Source: Caballeronia choica
GTDB taxonomy: Bacteria > Pseudomonadota > Gammaproteobacteria > Burkholderiales > Burkholderiaceae
DNA: 64,000 bases
Assembly (NCBI RefSeq): GCF_001544535.1
Contig: NZ_FCON02000025.1
Coordinates: 1-64,000 of the forward strand
Direction of reading: 5' to 3'
Part shown: positions 25,013 through 36,532 of the stretch, one piece after another
Position numbering within the stretch: the stretch's first letter is position 1
How the letters are laid out: each line of letters starts with the position of its first letter
Notes under the pieces: generated by a model
Seen by the model: the letters and a program-made list of their open reading frames with translations, nothing else
Database searches by the model: none
What the model was told of the DNA's origin: nothing
Made by a program: the position numbers and the translations under genes

Positions 25013-25981
25013 TCAGGCTTCGATAGCCTGTGGTGCGGCCGATACCGCACGCTTCGTCAGCGACGCGGCCACGAAATGCGCCCACACGTTCGCCGCGCCC
25101 GGGCGCAACGCGCGGCTGCGCCGGCGCACGAGCATGACGGTCCGTGAGACTTCCGGCGTGAGCGTGACCGCCTGCGCGCCCCACCCTGCGGCCCGGCACG
25201 CATGCATCGGCAGGACGCCGATGCCGAGCCCCGCCTCGGCCATCTGTGCGACGGCGGACGCCTGCGCAAGTGGTTGCCGCATCGTGCCCGCCACGTCATG
25301 CAGCAAGAGCGCGCGATCGATGGCCGCGTGGCTGCCGGTATCGTCGTCGAGGATGAGGAGCGATGCGCCGCGCAACGCGCGCCAATTCGCGCTCCGTTGT
25401 GCTGCAAGCGGATGGCGCGCCGGCACGAGCGCACAGAGCGGATCGTCGAAGAGCGGCTCGGCGGCGAGTTCGTCGAGGCTTTCGGGCGCGACGACGACGC
25501 CCAGGTCCGCCTCGCCCGAGCGCACGAGCTGGAGTACGGCACTCTGTGGCTGATCGACGAGCGCGGTCGACAGATCGGGATAGCTCGCCTGGCAGGACGC
25601 GAGCAACGCGGGCAGCACGCTCGCGGTCAGGCTCGAACTGCTCGCGAGCCTGACGATGCCCGGCTCGCAGGCATCGCCGGAACGCGGCCGCAAGGTCACC
25701 TCGAGTTCTTCCACGAGCGGCGCGACGCGCGCCAGCAAATGCCGGCCGACCTCCGTCGGCGCGACCTGCCGCGTGGTCCGGTCGAAAAGCCTCAGCTCGA
25801 TTTCGTCTTCGAGTTCGCGGATGCTACGGCTCACCGCCGACTGGGTGATGCCGAATTCATCGCCCGCCCGCGTGAAACTGCGGTGCCGTGCGAGCGTGAT
25901 GAAAAGCCGCAACTGATGCAACGACACACTGAGCGCCTTCGCCTTCGGGACATGCGCGACATCAGGCGGAAGATCACGCAT
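25013..25981 (-). CDS. LysR family transcriptional regulator
   Basis: This 322-residue regulator has an N-terminal winged HTH (LHQLRLFITLARHRSFTRAG, QSAVSRSIRELED) and a periplasmic-binding-type effector domain from about residue 105. ATG 25981 is preceded by GGGAGGG at a suitable distance; a GTG 17 codons in (MSLHQLRLF) is a shorter alternative. It follows the OxlT-like gene on the same strand by 18 bp, so it is probably co-transcribed with that transporter and may control it. Confidence 0.88.
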   Translation of the reverse strand: MRDLPPDVAHVPKAKALSVSLHQLRLFITLARHRSFTRAGDEFGITQSAVSRSIRELEDEIELRLFDRTTRQVAPTEVGRHLLARVAPLVEELEVTLRPRSGDACEPGIVRLASSSSLTASVLPALLASCQASYPDLSTALVDQPQSAVLQLVRSGEADLGVVVAPESLDELAAEPLFDDPLCALVPARHPLAAQRSANWRALRGASLLILDDDTGSHAAIDRALLLHDVAGTMRQPLAQASAVAQMAEAGLGIGVLPMHACRAAGWGAQAVTLTPEVSRTVMLVRRRSRALRPGAANVWAHFVAASLTKRAVSAAPQAIEA

Positions 25982-25999
25982 GTCATGCCCTCCCGATGC

Positions 26000-27346
26000 T
26001 CATTGCGCGGACGATTTGCTCGGCGCGTCGACCCACGCGGTCTGGAACGACGCGTCGATCGAATTCGACGTCTGCGCGACCGTGTTCTCGATCCAGCGCT
26101 TTCTCATCGGCGCGAGGACGAACTTGGCGCACAGGCCCGCCGCGATCGAAATCGTGGCTGTCGCGATGAACACCGCGTTCCACGAGCCGATCGCGGAGAG
26201 CACCGAAGCGAGCGGCACCAGCATCGACGCCGTGCCCTTCGCCGTGTAGAGCGTGCCCGCGTTGGCCGCGGCGTACTTGCTGCCGAAGGTGTCCGCGCAG
26301 GTCGCCGGGAAGATCGAGAAGATCTCGCCCCAGCAGAGGAACGTCATCGCCGCGAAGAACATGAAGAGATACGGGTTATGGCCGAAGTACATCAGGCCGA
26401 GCAACGCCACGCCTTCACCGAGGAAGATGAAGAACATCGTGTTTTCGCGGCCGATCTTGTCGGAGATGAACCCGCACAACGGTCGCGTGAAGCCGTTGCA
26501 GAGGTTGTCGATCGAGAGCGCCATCGTGAGGAGCGGCAGTGTCACGCCGAGGAGGCTGACCGGCATCTTCGCGAAGCCGTATTCCTTCGCGATCGGGCCG
26601 AGCTGCGCGGTGGCGATCACGCCGCCCGCCGCGACGAACACGAACATCATGTAGAGCACCCAGAAGAGCGGCGAGCGCACCATCTGTCCGGTCGTGTAGT
26701 CGATCTTCGTCGCGACGACGCGCTTTGCCGTCGCCGCATACGCCGGCGGGTTCGGACGCACGAGCATCAGCGCAAGCAGGAAGATGCAGACGCCCTGGAA
26801 AATGCCGAAGAACATGAACGCGTGCTCATAGCCCGAGTTCTGGATCATGTTCGAAATCGGAATCACGGTGACGGCCGCGCCCGCGCCGAAACCAGCAGCG
26901 GTCAGGCCCGCTGCGAGGCCGCGCTTGTCCGGGAACCACTTGAGCGCCGTGCCGACGCAGGTGCCGTAGACGCAGCCCGCGCCCACGCCCGCGACGACCG
27001 CCGCGATGTACAGGTGCACGAGACTCGTCGCATGCGCGTCGATGATCCAGCCGAGCGCCGCGCAGATCGATCCGCCGATCACGACCGGGCGCGGCCCGAA
27101 CTTGTCGACCAGCCAGCCTTCGACGGGAACCAGCCAGGTTTCAGTGACGATGAAGATGGTGAACGCGGTCTGGATCGCCGCCTGCCCCCAGTGATGCTTG
27201 GCATCCATCGGGACGACGAAGAGCGTCCACGCGTATTGCAGGTTGGCGACGAGCCCCATGCAGATGATGCCGATCGCCAGTTGTATCCATCGGTTGTGGT
27301 GACGGCCGAGCGCTTGCCCGGGCGTGACTGTGCCTGCCTTTGCCAT
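26000..27346 (-). CDS. MFS transporter of the oxalate/formate antiporter (OFA/OxlT) family
   Basis: This 448-residue, twelve-helix inner-membrane carrier has OxlT hallmarks: LQYAWTLFVVP in helix 1, the VDKFGPR loop between helices 2 and 3, VGAGCVYG and KWFPDKRGLAAGLTAAG in helices 4-5, and CNGFTRPLCGFISDKIGREN in the second half. A lysine in TLYTAKGTAS near the end is a candidate for the charged residue that binds the dicarboxylate in OxlT. With frc nearby, oxalate:formate exchange is a reasonable hypothesis, though OFA members also carry other monocarboxylates. Confidence 0.85.
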   Translation of the reverse strand: MAKAGTVTPGQALGRHHNRWIQLAIGIICMGLVANLQYAWTLFVVPMDAKHHWGQAAIQTAFTIFIVTETWLVPVEGWLVDKFGPRPVVIGGSICAALGWIIDAHATSLVHLYIAAVVAGVGAGCVYGTCVGTALKWFPDKRGLAAGLTAAGFGAGAAVTVIPISNMIQNSGYEHAFMFFGIFQGVCIFLLALMLVRPNPPAYAATAKRVVATKIDYTTGQMVRSPLFWVLYMMFVFVAAGGVIATAQLGPIAKEYGFAKMPVSLLGVTLPLLTMALSIDNLCNGFTRPLCGFISDKIGRENTMFFIFLGEGVALLGLMYFGHNPYLFMFFAAMTFLCWGEIFSIFPATCADTFGSKYAAANAGTLYTAKGTASMLVPLASVLSAIGSWNAVFIATATISIAAGLCAKFVLAPMRKRWIENTVAQTSNSIDASFQTAWVDAPSKSSAQ

Positions 27347-27799
27347 GTCTGTCTCCGTTTATTGCTTCAGCGCTCGTGCGGCGCTTGATTCAGTGCAGGA
27401 TCACCGGCGGATCGTGCCGGTGCGTCGGGTGGTCGGTCTGTCAGGGGAAATGCTCGAACCACACGGCGCAGGCTGGCGGCCGCGAGACGGACGGGATACA
27501 CGGGGCAAAGCGGCTACGGACATCCGCGAAACGGGATCGAACGGTCATCTTTTTTGGCGATTTTCCAATTTCCGGAGCGCTCCGGAGGGTTTGGCGCAGC
27601 TTTTAACAGCGCTGCTTGCATCGCGTGTTGTCGGCCCGGGCTTCGGGCAAAGCATGGCCGCCAACGACGATGAACGATGTTCGGCTTACAACGCATGCCG
27701 AACGTTGAAAGCATCGTGGGGGAGAAAAATGATTAAGGAAAGTTAGAAAAATTTATTGTATAAGTTAGCAATCGTGTATGGATGGAGGGCTCCGCCTTG
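27347..27799. other. Divergent intergenic region with an inverted repeat
   Basis: This 453-base region separates the OxlT-like gene (minus) from a LysR gene (plus). No gene is supported. It contains GTTCGGC-N11-GCCGAAC (27679-27703), a CCGGAGCGCTCCGG palindrome near 27575, and an AT-rich segment around 27725-27775 likely to hold the LysR promoter. Confidence 0.6.
27679..27703. promoter_or_regulatory. Candidate LysR binding site
   Basis: GTTCGGC (27679-27685) and GCCGAAC (27697-27703) are inverted copies with 11 bases between. The spacing and dyad form are typical of LysR recognition sites. It lies about 100 bp upstream of the LysR gene at 27800. Confidence 0.45.
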
Positions 27800-28744
27800 A
27801 TGCGCAATGCCACGCTGCGACAGTTGAAGATCTTCGAAACTGTCGCGCGCCGCCTGAGCTTTTCGCGTGCCGCGGAAGAGCTTTACCTTACCCAGCCTGC
27901 CGTTTCGACCCAGGTCAAGCAACTGGAGCAGCACGCGGGATTGCCGCTTTTCGAGCAACTCGGCAAAAAGATCTATCTGACGCCGGCTGGCAATGAAATG
28001 CTTCATTACAGCCGCGCCATTCTGGAGCAATTCCGCGAAGCTGACGACGCGATGGCGCGATTGAAAGGAATCGCGGGTGGAACGCTGAACGTCGCGGTGA
28101 TCAGCGCCGGCGATTATTTCTTCCCCCGCTTGCTCGCCGCGTTCACGAAGCGCAACACGGACGTGCGCCTGAATCTCGCCGTTCACAACCGCGAGGAACT
28201 GCTGCACCAGCTTTCCGACAACCTCACCGATCTCGCGATCATGGTTCGCCCGCCGCAGGACATGGACACGGAGAACGTTTCGTTCGCGCCGCATCCGTAT
28301 GTGATCGTCGCGCCGCCGGATCACCCGCTCGTGGGCCTGGCGGACGTCCCGCTGGAAGCGCTCGCCGAGGAGCCGTTCATCGTCCGCGAGAAGGGGTCGG
28401 ATACGTGGAATTCAATGGAGGAAGGCTTCGCGGGGCGCCTGCCGAACCTGAACATCGCGATGGAAATCACCAGCACCGAGACGATCAAGCAGGCCGTGAT
28501 CGCGGGCATGGGGATCAGCTTCCTGTCGGCGCATACGATCAGCATGGAACTGCAGGTCGGCAAGCTTTCCGTGCTCGACATCGCGGGCTTTCCGGTCATG
28601 CTCAACTGGTTCGTCGTGCACCGGAACAACAAACGCCTGCCGCCTGTCGCACTGGCGTTCAAGCAGTTCCTGATCGACGAAGGCGCCGCGCAGATCGAAT
28701 CGATCACCCATATCGGTGCAGAAACCGGAAGACCGAATTCATAA
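27800..28744 (+). CDS. LysR family transcriptional regulator, CbbR-like
   Basis: The 314-residue regulator has the HTH text ATLRQLKIFETVARRLSFSR and LTQPAVSTQVKQLEQHAG, closest in style to CbbR-type regulators. The effector domain starts near residue 95 (GTLNVAVISAGDYFFPRLLA). ATG 27800 is favoured, with GGAGGG 10 bases upstream; ATG 27782 is an alternative. No Calvin-cycle genes are present, so the CbbR resemblance does not define its targets. Confidence 0.88.
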   Translation: MRNATLRQLKIFETVARRLSFSRAAEELYLTQPAVSTQVKQLEQHAGLPLFEQLGKKIYLTPAGNEMLHYSRAILEQFREADDAMARLKGIAGGTLNVAVISAGDYFFPRLLAAFTKRNTDVRLNLAVHNREELLHQLSDNLTDLAIMVRPPQDMDTENVSFAPHPYVIVAPPDHPLVGLADVPLEALAEEPFIVREKGSDTWNSMEEGFAGRLPNLNIAMEITSTETIKQAVIAGMGISFLSAHTISMELQVGKLSVLDIAGFPVMLNWFVVHRNNKRLPPVALAFKQFLIDEGAAQIESITHIGAETGRPNS

Positions 28745-28757
28745 AGTTTTGGTTATC

Positions 28758-28772
28758 GTTATTCGAAATAAC
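28758..28772. promoter_or_regulatory. Palindrome between the CbbR-like gene and the small gene
   Basis: GTTATT-CGA-AATAAC is a 6-3-6 palindrome 13 bp after the LysR stop and about 70 bp before the next ATG. Its size and position fit an operator for the downstream gene. No trans-factor can be assigned. Confidence 0.35.
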
Positions 28773-28843
28773 TTTAACTGTCGTATATGGATCGAAGTTT
28801 CTATCCTGCTAGTAACCCCTCACGGCCAACTCAGGAGACGACG

Positions 28844-29194
28844 ATGATCCACGCAACCCACAGCGACGACCGCGAAGTACAGGCACAACTTTGCGCATAC
28901 AACAACGCGTTCGAGGAACTCGATCTGATGTTCCGCTGGGATGCGCGCACGTACCACGGGCTGGCTTCCGCCGACAGCGACTACGCGAAGATCGCGCAGT
29001 ACATCGAGTCGCAGTGCCCGCATCTGCTGAAGGCGTACAGCGCGGACTTCCTTTGCCAGGCGATCGTCGACCGGAAGAACGCGGTGCTGGAAGCATGCCG
29101 CTCGAACACCGTGAAGAACGACGACAGCGCGCGCCGCGCACGGCTCTGGCGCTCGCGCAACGAGGAATCGCTCGGAAGTTCGGCGCGCGCCTGA
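28844..29194 (+). CDS. Small conserved protein of unknown function
   Basis: This 116-residue mainly helical protein (VQAQLCAYNNAFEELDLMFR, HGLASADSDYAKIAQYIESQ) has CAGGAG 7 bases before the ATG. It has no signal peptide or membrane helix. It contains three scattered Cys, one in SQCPHLL. From memory similar short proteins occur in Burkholderia without assigned function. A terminator follows at 29211-29241. Confidence 0.7.
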   Translation: MIHATHSDDREVQAQLCAYNNAFEELDLMFRWDARTYHGLASADSDYAKIAQYIESQCPHLLKAYSADFLCQAIVDRKNAVLEACRSNTVKNDDSARRARLWRSRNEESLGSSARA

Positions 29195-29210
29195 AACGGC
29201 CTGCGCGACC

Positions 29211-29241
29211 AGGGCGGCCCGGATTTCCGGGTCGCCCTTTT
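29211..29241 (+). terminator. Terminator after the 116-residue gene
   Basis: AGGGCG-CCCGG pairs with CCGGG-CGCCCT around an ATTT loop and is followed by TTTT. Confidence 0.8.
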
Positions 29242-29256
29242 ACTGGTCCAGGTCAA

Positions 29257-30708
29257 TCAAGGCGTCAGCGAGATCCAGACGGCTTTCGGCTCCGTGAAGT
29301 TTTCGATGGCGACATCGCCATGTTCACGCCCGAAGCCCGAATCGCCGGAGCCGCCCCACGGCAGGCGGACGTCGGTGTAGCCGTAGGTGTTGACCCATAC
29401 CGTGCCCGCCTTCAGTTCGGCCGCCATCCGGTGCACCCGGCCGATATCGGCGCTCCATACGCCCGCCGCGAGACTGTACGCGGTGCCGTTGGCGATGCGC
29501 AGGGCGTCCGCTTCGTCGTCGAAGGGAATCACGCTCACCACCGGGCCGAAGATTTCCTCCTGCGAAATGCGCATTTCGTGCTCGACGTTCGCGAACACCG
29601 TCGGCTCGACGAAGTAGCCACGCTCGCCGGTGCGCCGCCCGCCGGTCACGAGCGATGCGCCCTCGCTCTTGCCGATGTCCACGTAATCCAGCACCGTCTT
29701 CATCTGCTTCGAGGAGATCAGCGGGCCCATGTTGGTCTCGCGTTTCGACGGATCGCCGAGTTTGATCGACTTCGCGCGCTCCGCGATCCGCTCGACGACA
29801 TCGTCGTACACCGCGCGTTGCACCAGCACGCGCGAGCCCGCCGAGCACACCTGCCCGGCGTTGAAGAAGATGCCGGAGGCGGCCGCGCGTGTGGCGGCGT
29901 CGAGGTTGGCGTCGGCGAAGATCACGTTCGCCGACTTGCCGCCGAGTTCGAGCGTCACGCGCTTGAAATTGCCCGCTGCACCCTGAAGGATGCCGCGTCC
30001 GACCGAAGGCGACCCGGTGAACGTCACCTTATCGATACCCGGATGGGCGACGAGCGCATCGCCGACGACCGATCCCTTGCCCGTCACGATATTGAGCACG
30101 CCCGGCGGCACGCCGGCCTCGAGCGCCAGTTTTCCGATCATCAGCGCCGACAGCGGCGTGATCTCCGCCGGTTTCACGATGAGCGTGCAGCCGCACGCGA
30201 GCGCGGGCGCGATCTTCCACATGCCGATCATCAGCGGGAAATTCCACGGCACGATCGCCGCGACCACGCCGACCGGCTCGCGTACCGTATAAGTGAGCGC
30301 ATCGGGACGCGCCGGCACGACCTGGCCGTTGATCTTGTCGCACCAGCCGGCGTAGTAGGCGAGCGTGTCGATGGCGGCGGGCACGTCCTGACGCTGCACG
30401 CCCGCGATCGGCTTGCCGCAGTCGAGACTTTCGACGGCGGCGATTTCCTCCTGATTCTGGCGCAGCAACTCCGCGAAGCGCATCAGGATGCGGCCGCGCT
30501 CGCCGGCACGAATCGCATTCCAGGGCTTGAGCGCGGCCCGCGCGGCCTGCACGGCGCGATCGACGTCGGCCGCGGTGCCCTGGGCGACCCGCGCGATCGG
30601 CGTTTCAGTGGCCGGATTGAGGTTGAGCGAATATTCGCCGCCGCTCGGAGGCACCGATTCGCCTCCGATCAACAACTCGTAGCGCTTCAAATCCGCATTG
30701 CTTTCCAT
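29257..30708 (-). CDS. NAD(P)-dependent aldehyde dehydrogenase
   Basis: This 483-residue enzyme oxidises an aldehyde to the acid. The start at 30708 has AAGGAG 8 bases upstream. Family motifs are present: VPWNFPLMIGMWK, the catalytic Glu in TLELGGKSAN (about residue 255), the catalytic Cys in NAGQVCSAGSR (about residue 289), and EEIFGPVVSV. The closest subgroup is betaine/phenylacetaldehyde/aminoaldehyde dehydrogenase, so the substrate is open. A LysR gene lies just upstream on the same strand and may regulate it. Confidence 0.9.
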   Translation of the reverse strand: MESNADLKRYELLIGGESVPPSGGEYSLNLNPATETPIARVAQGTAADVDRAVQAARAALKPWNAIRAGERGRILMRFAELLRQNQEEIAAVESLDCGKPIAGVQRQDVPAAIDTLAYYAGWCDKINGQVVPARPDALTYTVREPVGVVAAIVPWNFPLMIGMWKIAPALACGCTLIVKPAEITPLSALMIGKLALEAGVPPGVLNIVTGKGSVVGDALVAHPGIDKVTFTGSPSVGRGILQGAAGNFKRVTLELGGKSANVIFADANLDAATRAAASGIFFNAGQVCSAGSRVLVQRAVYDDVVERIAERAKSIKLGDPSKRETNMGPLISSKQMKTVLDYVDIGKSEGASLVTGGRRTGERGYFVEPTVFANVEHEMRISQEEIFGPVVSVIPFDDEADALRIANGTAYSLAAGVWSADIGRVHRMAAELKAGTVWVNTYGYTDVRLPWGGSGDSGFGREHGDVAIENFTEPKAVWISLTP

Positions 30709-30809
30709 GTGTCTCACTCCTTATGTGCTCATGTCCATTCATGCTGGACCGGATGACTTATAAACGACAGCAAAACATTCTTATCGAGTCCATTAGTCGA
30801 ACGTTATGA

Positions 30810-31721
30810 TCAAGGTATCCGCAAGTCGGGATTCCGTGCGCACAGGTCGGCGACCCAGTCGCTGAACACGCGCACCCGCGACGCGATGTTGCGCGTAGGG
30901 GGATAGAGAACCGAGAGCGGCGTCGGCGGGCTATGTTCCCCCGTCAGGATCTCCGTGAGCGCGCCTTCCTCGATGAACGGCGCCGCCATGAAGCGCGGCG
31001 GCTGGATGATGCCCAGGCCGATAACGCCGGCATTGACGTAGGCGTCGCCGTCGTTCACCGCGACGATGCCCGGCAACGGAACGCTCGCCGTTTCGCCGCC
31101 TTCGAGTTCGAATGTGAACGACAACTGCTTGCCGCTGCGTGCCGAGAAATAGTTGACCGCCCGATGGCCGCGCAGTTCTTCGAGCGTCGCCGGGACGCCG
31201 TGCTGTTGAAGATACGAAGGCGCCGCGCAGGTGGTCACGCGGGCGCTGCCGATCTTTCGCACGATGAGACTCGAATCCTCCAGCGCGCCCAGCCGGATCA
31301 CACAGTCGACGCCGTCCTGGATCAGGTCGATCATCCGGTCCGCGAGGCCGATCCGCAGTTCGATGCCCGGATAGCGCGCATAGAAATCCGGCAGCGCGGG
31401 CAGCATGAGCTTGCCGAAACTGCCCGACGTATCGACCCGCACCACGCCGACCGGATCACGCCGCTTGCTGGCGAGCGTCGACTCGGCGTCGGTGATTTCG
31501 TCGAGAATGCGCACGCATCGGTCGTAATAGAGCGCGCCGTCCTCCGTGACGCTCACGCGCCGCGTCGTCCGGTTGAGCAGCCGAACGCCGACATACAGTT
31601 CCAGCGCCTGAATGATGTTGCTGACAGACGCGCGCGGCAATTGCAGCAAGTCGGCCGTCTTCGAGAAACTGCTCGTTTCGACGACTCGCGTGAAGACTTC
31701 CATGGCTTGCAGGCGATCCAT
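30810..31721 (-). CDS. LysR family transcriptional regulator
   Basis: This 303-residue regulator starts at ATG 31721 with MDRLQAMEVFTRVVETSSFS, the usual opening of the DmlR/PA0477-like subgroup. The HTH continues PRASVSNIIQALELYVGVRL, and the effector domain begins near residue 90. It lies 101 bp upstream of the aldehyde dehydrogenase gene on the same strand, its probable target. Confidence 0.9.
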   Translation of the reverse strand: MDRLQAMEVFTRVVETSSFSKTADLLQLPRASVSNIIQALELYVGVRLLNRTTRRVSVTEDGALYYDRCVRILDEITDAESTLASKRRDPVGVVRVDTSGSFGKLMLPALPDFYARYPGIELRIGLADRMIDLIQDGVDCVIRLGALEDSSLIVRKIGSARVTTCAAPSYLQQHGVPATLEELRGHRAVNYFSARSGKQLSFTFELEGGETASVPLPGIVAVNDGDAYVNAGVIGLGIIQPPRFMAAPFIEEGALTEILTGEHSPPTPLSVLYPPTRNIASRVRVFSDWVADLCARNPDLRIP

Positions 31722-31832
31722 TGGACGGTCCTGTCGGGATGGTTTTTCTGCGTCTTCAGGGATTCTAATGCGGAGTGTTGCGCGCGAGGCGCACAGGCGG
31801 CGCGGCACGGCGGGGATACAGCGTGGGCGTCT

Positions 31833-31909
31833 TGGTGGGCCGGGTGGGATTCGAACCCACTATCGGTCGATTATGAGTCGACAGCTTATACCAATTAAGC
31901 TTCCGGCCC
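31833..31909 (-). tRNA. tRNA with CAU anticodon, probably tRNA-Ile2 (lysidine-type)
   Basis: Read on the minus strand this gives a complete 77-nt cloverleaf including an encoded CCA. The acceptor stem is GGGCCGG/CCGGCCC, the D stem GCUU/AAGC, the anticodon stem GUCGA/UCGAC with loop CUCAUAA, and the T arm GUGGG-UUCGAAU-CCCAC with discriminator A. CAU can be elongator Met or the isoleucine tRNA modified by TilS. The anticodon stem-loop core CGACUCAUAAUCG equals that of E. coli tRNA-Ile2 (from memory) and differs from tRNA-Met, which favours Ile2. It lies downstream of rpoD on the same strand. Confidence 0.9.
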
Positions 31910-31933
31910 TTTTTGCGTGCACAGGGCAAAAAG

Positions 31934-31953
31934 AAAGCGCCTGGCGGCGCTTT
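31934..31953 (-). terminator. Terminator after rpoD
   Basis: AAAGCGCC and GGCGCTTT pair over a TGGC loop. On the minus strand TTTCTTTTT follows. It lies between the rpoD stop and the tRNA gene. Confidence 0.8.
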
Positions 31954-32030
31954 TCGTTACATCGGAACATTGCGCTCGCTCGGCGAGGGTTGCGAGTTTG
32001 CCTCACAACGCCTCGCAAGACAAGGGCCGG

Positions 32031-34541
<2,511 letters not shown>

Positions 34542-34645
34542 TTGCCTTTTTCGCCTGGCGCGCGGACGAAAAACCACGCGCCGTACAAGGAGAACAAACT
34601 CAGAAAAAACACTTGCTTAAAGCCTTTAATTATAGCATCGCCGGT

Positions 34646-36520
34646 TTAGCTGTCCCGGCTCACCACCCGCGCCGCCTTCATCTGCGCGGCTTTCGCCGAC
34701 AAGTCGGTAAATTCTGCAACTTCTTCCGGCGAGAGCGTCGCTTGCCGCGCCAGTTGGTCCAATCGCGTGCGATAACTGTCGTGTCGCAATTTCACCACCG
34801 TCGCCTGCAATTCCTCCGCGAGCAGCTTCTTTTGTTCCTGCACCCGTTCTGCCGCATTTTCGTCCGCCGGGTCGCGCAGCAGCAGATCTCGTACATTTTC
34901 ATCATAGGCGAGAATTTCCTGGAAGATATCCTCGTACGTGGGCGCATTCGCGGCGTTTCTCAACAAGTCGGACAGCATCTGGAACTCCGCGCTCTCGCCG
35001 AGTTCGCGGGCGTGGCCGATGACCTCGCTGAACAACTCGCCGTGTTCGGTCATCGTCACGAGCGTCTGTTCGCCCTCGTGATCCAGCGTCTGCGCGATTC
35101 CGGGATACATCACCAGATTGCGCAGCGCCCTTTGTTCATGACCCGTCACGCGCCGGCGCTCGCTTTTCGGCAGCGCCGAGCGCGCCACTGCGGCCGCGCG
35201 CGAATCGATGTCGCACAGCGCCGCGATCTCGGCGAACGGCGTGGCGAGCCGGTCTGCCAACATGTGCAAGATCTGCACCCGCAATGCGTTCGCCGGCAGC
35301 GCCTGCAACAGCGGTTTCGCGTCGAACAGCGCCTTGGCGCGGCCCTCCGGCTGATCCAACTCCTTGTCGTTCAGCACCTCGTTCAGCAAAAACTGCGACA
35401 GCGGCATCGCCCGGTCGACCTGCTCGCCAAAACCGTCCGCGCCGAACTCGCGCACGTAGCTGTCCGGGTCGTGCTCCGCTGGCAGGAACAGGAAGCGGAT
35501 CGTGCGGTTGTCAGCGGCGTGCGGCAGACACGCCTCCAGCGCGCGCCGCGCCGCGCGCCGCCCGGCCGCGTCGCCATCGAAGCTGAACACGACCGTATCG
35601 GTCTGACGAAACAGCTTCTGCACATGAACCGGCGTGCACGCGGTCCCAAGGGTCGCGACGGCGTTGGCGAACCCGAGCTGCGCGAGCGCCACGACGTCCA
35701 TATAACCTTCGACGACCAGCACATATCCCAGTTCGCGAATCGCAAGACGCGCCTCGAAAAGGCCGTATAGCTCGCTGCCCTTGCTAAATAGCGGCGTTTC
35801 CGGGGAATTCAAATACTTGGGTTCGCCGCTGTCGAGAATGCGTCCGCCGAACCCGATGACGCTCCCCTTCACGTTGCGGATCGGGAACATCACACGTTCG
35901 CGGAAGCGGTCGTAGCGACGCGCCTGGCCCTGGCCGTCATTTTTCTCGCTGACGATCACGAGCCCCGCTTCGACGAGGTTGTCGTTGCGATAGTCGGGAA
36001 ACGCGGATTCGAGGTTCTGCCAGCCGTCCGGCGCGTAGCCGAGGCCGAAGCGCGCGGCGATTTCGCCGGTCAGTCCGCGCTTTTTGAGATATGCGATCGC
36101 GTTCGGCGCGCTGCGAAGCTGCTTGCGGTAGAAGTCGCAGGCGGTCTGCATGATTTCAGTCAGCGCGACGCTCACGGCTTTGCTGGGCGCCGGCGCGTAG
36201 CCATCGCCGCCGCCCCTGAACGAAGACGGTTCCTGCGGCACCGTCAAGCCGCACGACTGCGCGAGTTCCTTGACGGCCTCCGGGAACGTGAGCCCGGTGT
36301 GCTCCATGAGAAAGCTGATCGCCGTGCCGTGCGCGCCGCAGCCGAAGCAGTGGTAGAACTGCTTGGTCGGGCTGACCGTGAACGACGGGCTTTTTTCATT
36401 GTGGAACGGGCACAGGCCCATGAAGTTCGCGCCGCCCTTCTTCAACTGGACGAAGCGGCCCACCACGTCGACGATATCGACGCGGTTGAGCAAGTCCTGC
36501 AGGAACGCGTGCGGAATCAC
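34646..36520 (-). CDS. dnaG: DNA primase
   Basis: This 624-residue primase makes RNA primers for replication. The CHC2 zinc finger is visible at the N-terminus (CPFHNEKSPSF, then FYHCFGCGAHG). The catalytic core has the TOPRIM text VVEGYMDVVALAQ at about residues 265-280 and FSFDGDAAGRRAARRA. The C-terminal helicase-binding region covers the last 150 residues. It lies 12 bp after yqeY and 104 bp before rpoD, on one strand. Confidence 0.97.
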   Translation of the reverse strand: MIPHAFLQDLLNRVDIVDVVGRFVQLKKGGANFMGLCPFHNEKSPSFTVSPTKQFYHCFGCGAHGTAISFLMEHTGLTFPEAVKELAQSCGLTVPQEPSSFRGGGDGYAPAPSKAVSVALTEIMQTACDFYRKQLRSAPNAIAYLKKRGLTGEIAARFGLGYAPDGWQNLESAFPDYRNDNLVEAGLVIVSEKNDGQGQARRYDRFRERVMFPIRNVKGSVIGFGGRILDSGEPKYLNSPETPLFSKGSELYGLFEARLAIRELGYVLVVEGYMDVVALAQLGFANAVATLGTACTPVHVQKLFRQTDTVVFSFDGDAAGRRAARRALEACLPHAADNRTIRFLFLPAEHDPDSYVREFGADGFGEQVDRAMPLSQFLLNEVLNDKELDQPEGRAKALFDAKPLLQALPANALRVQILHMLADRLATPFAEIAALCDIDSRAAAVARSALPKSERRRVTGHEQRALRNLVMYPGIAQTLDHEGEQTLVTMTEHGELFSEVIGHARELGESAEFQMLSDLLRNAANAPTYEDIFQEILAYDENVRDLLLRDPADENAAERVQEQKKLLAEELQATVVKLRHDSYRTRLDQLARQATLSPEEVAEFTDLSAKAAQMKAARVVSRDS

Positions 36521-36532
36521 CGTGAGACGCGC

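Noticed and set aside
25202-27388. Plus-strand open frame of 728 codons
   Set aside because: It lies antisense to the LysR and OxlT-like genes, encodes an Arg/Glu/His-rich low-complexity product and mirrors their codon bias; it is a high-GC shadow.
28891-30756. Plus-strand open frame of 621 codons
   Set aside because: It is antisense to the aldehyde dehydrogenase and a shifted frame of the 116-residue gene; no independent support.
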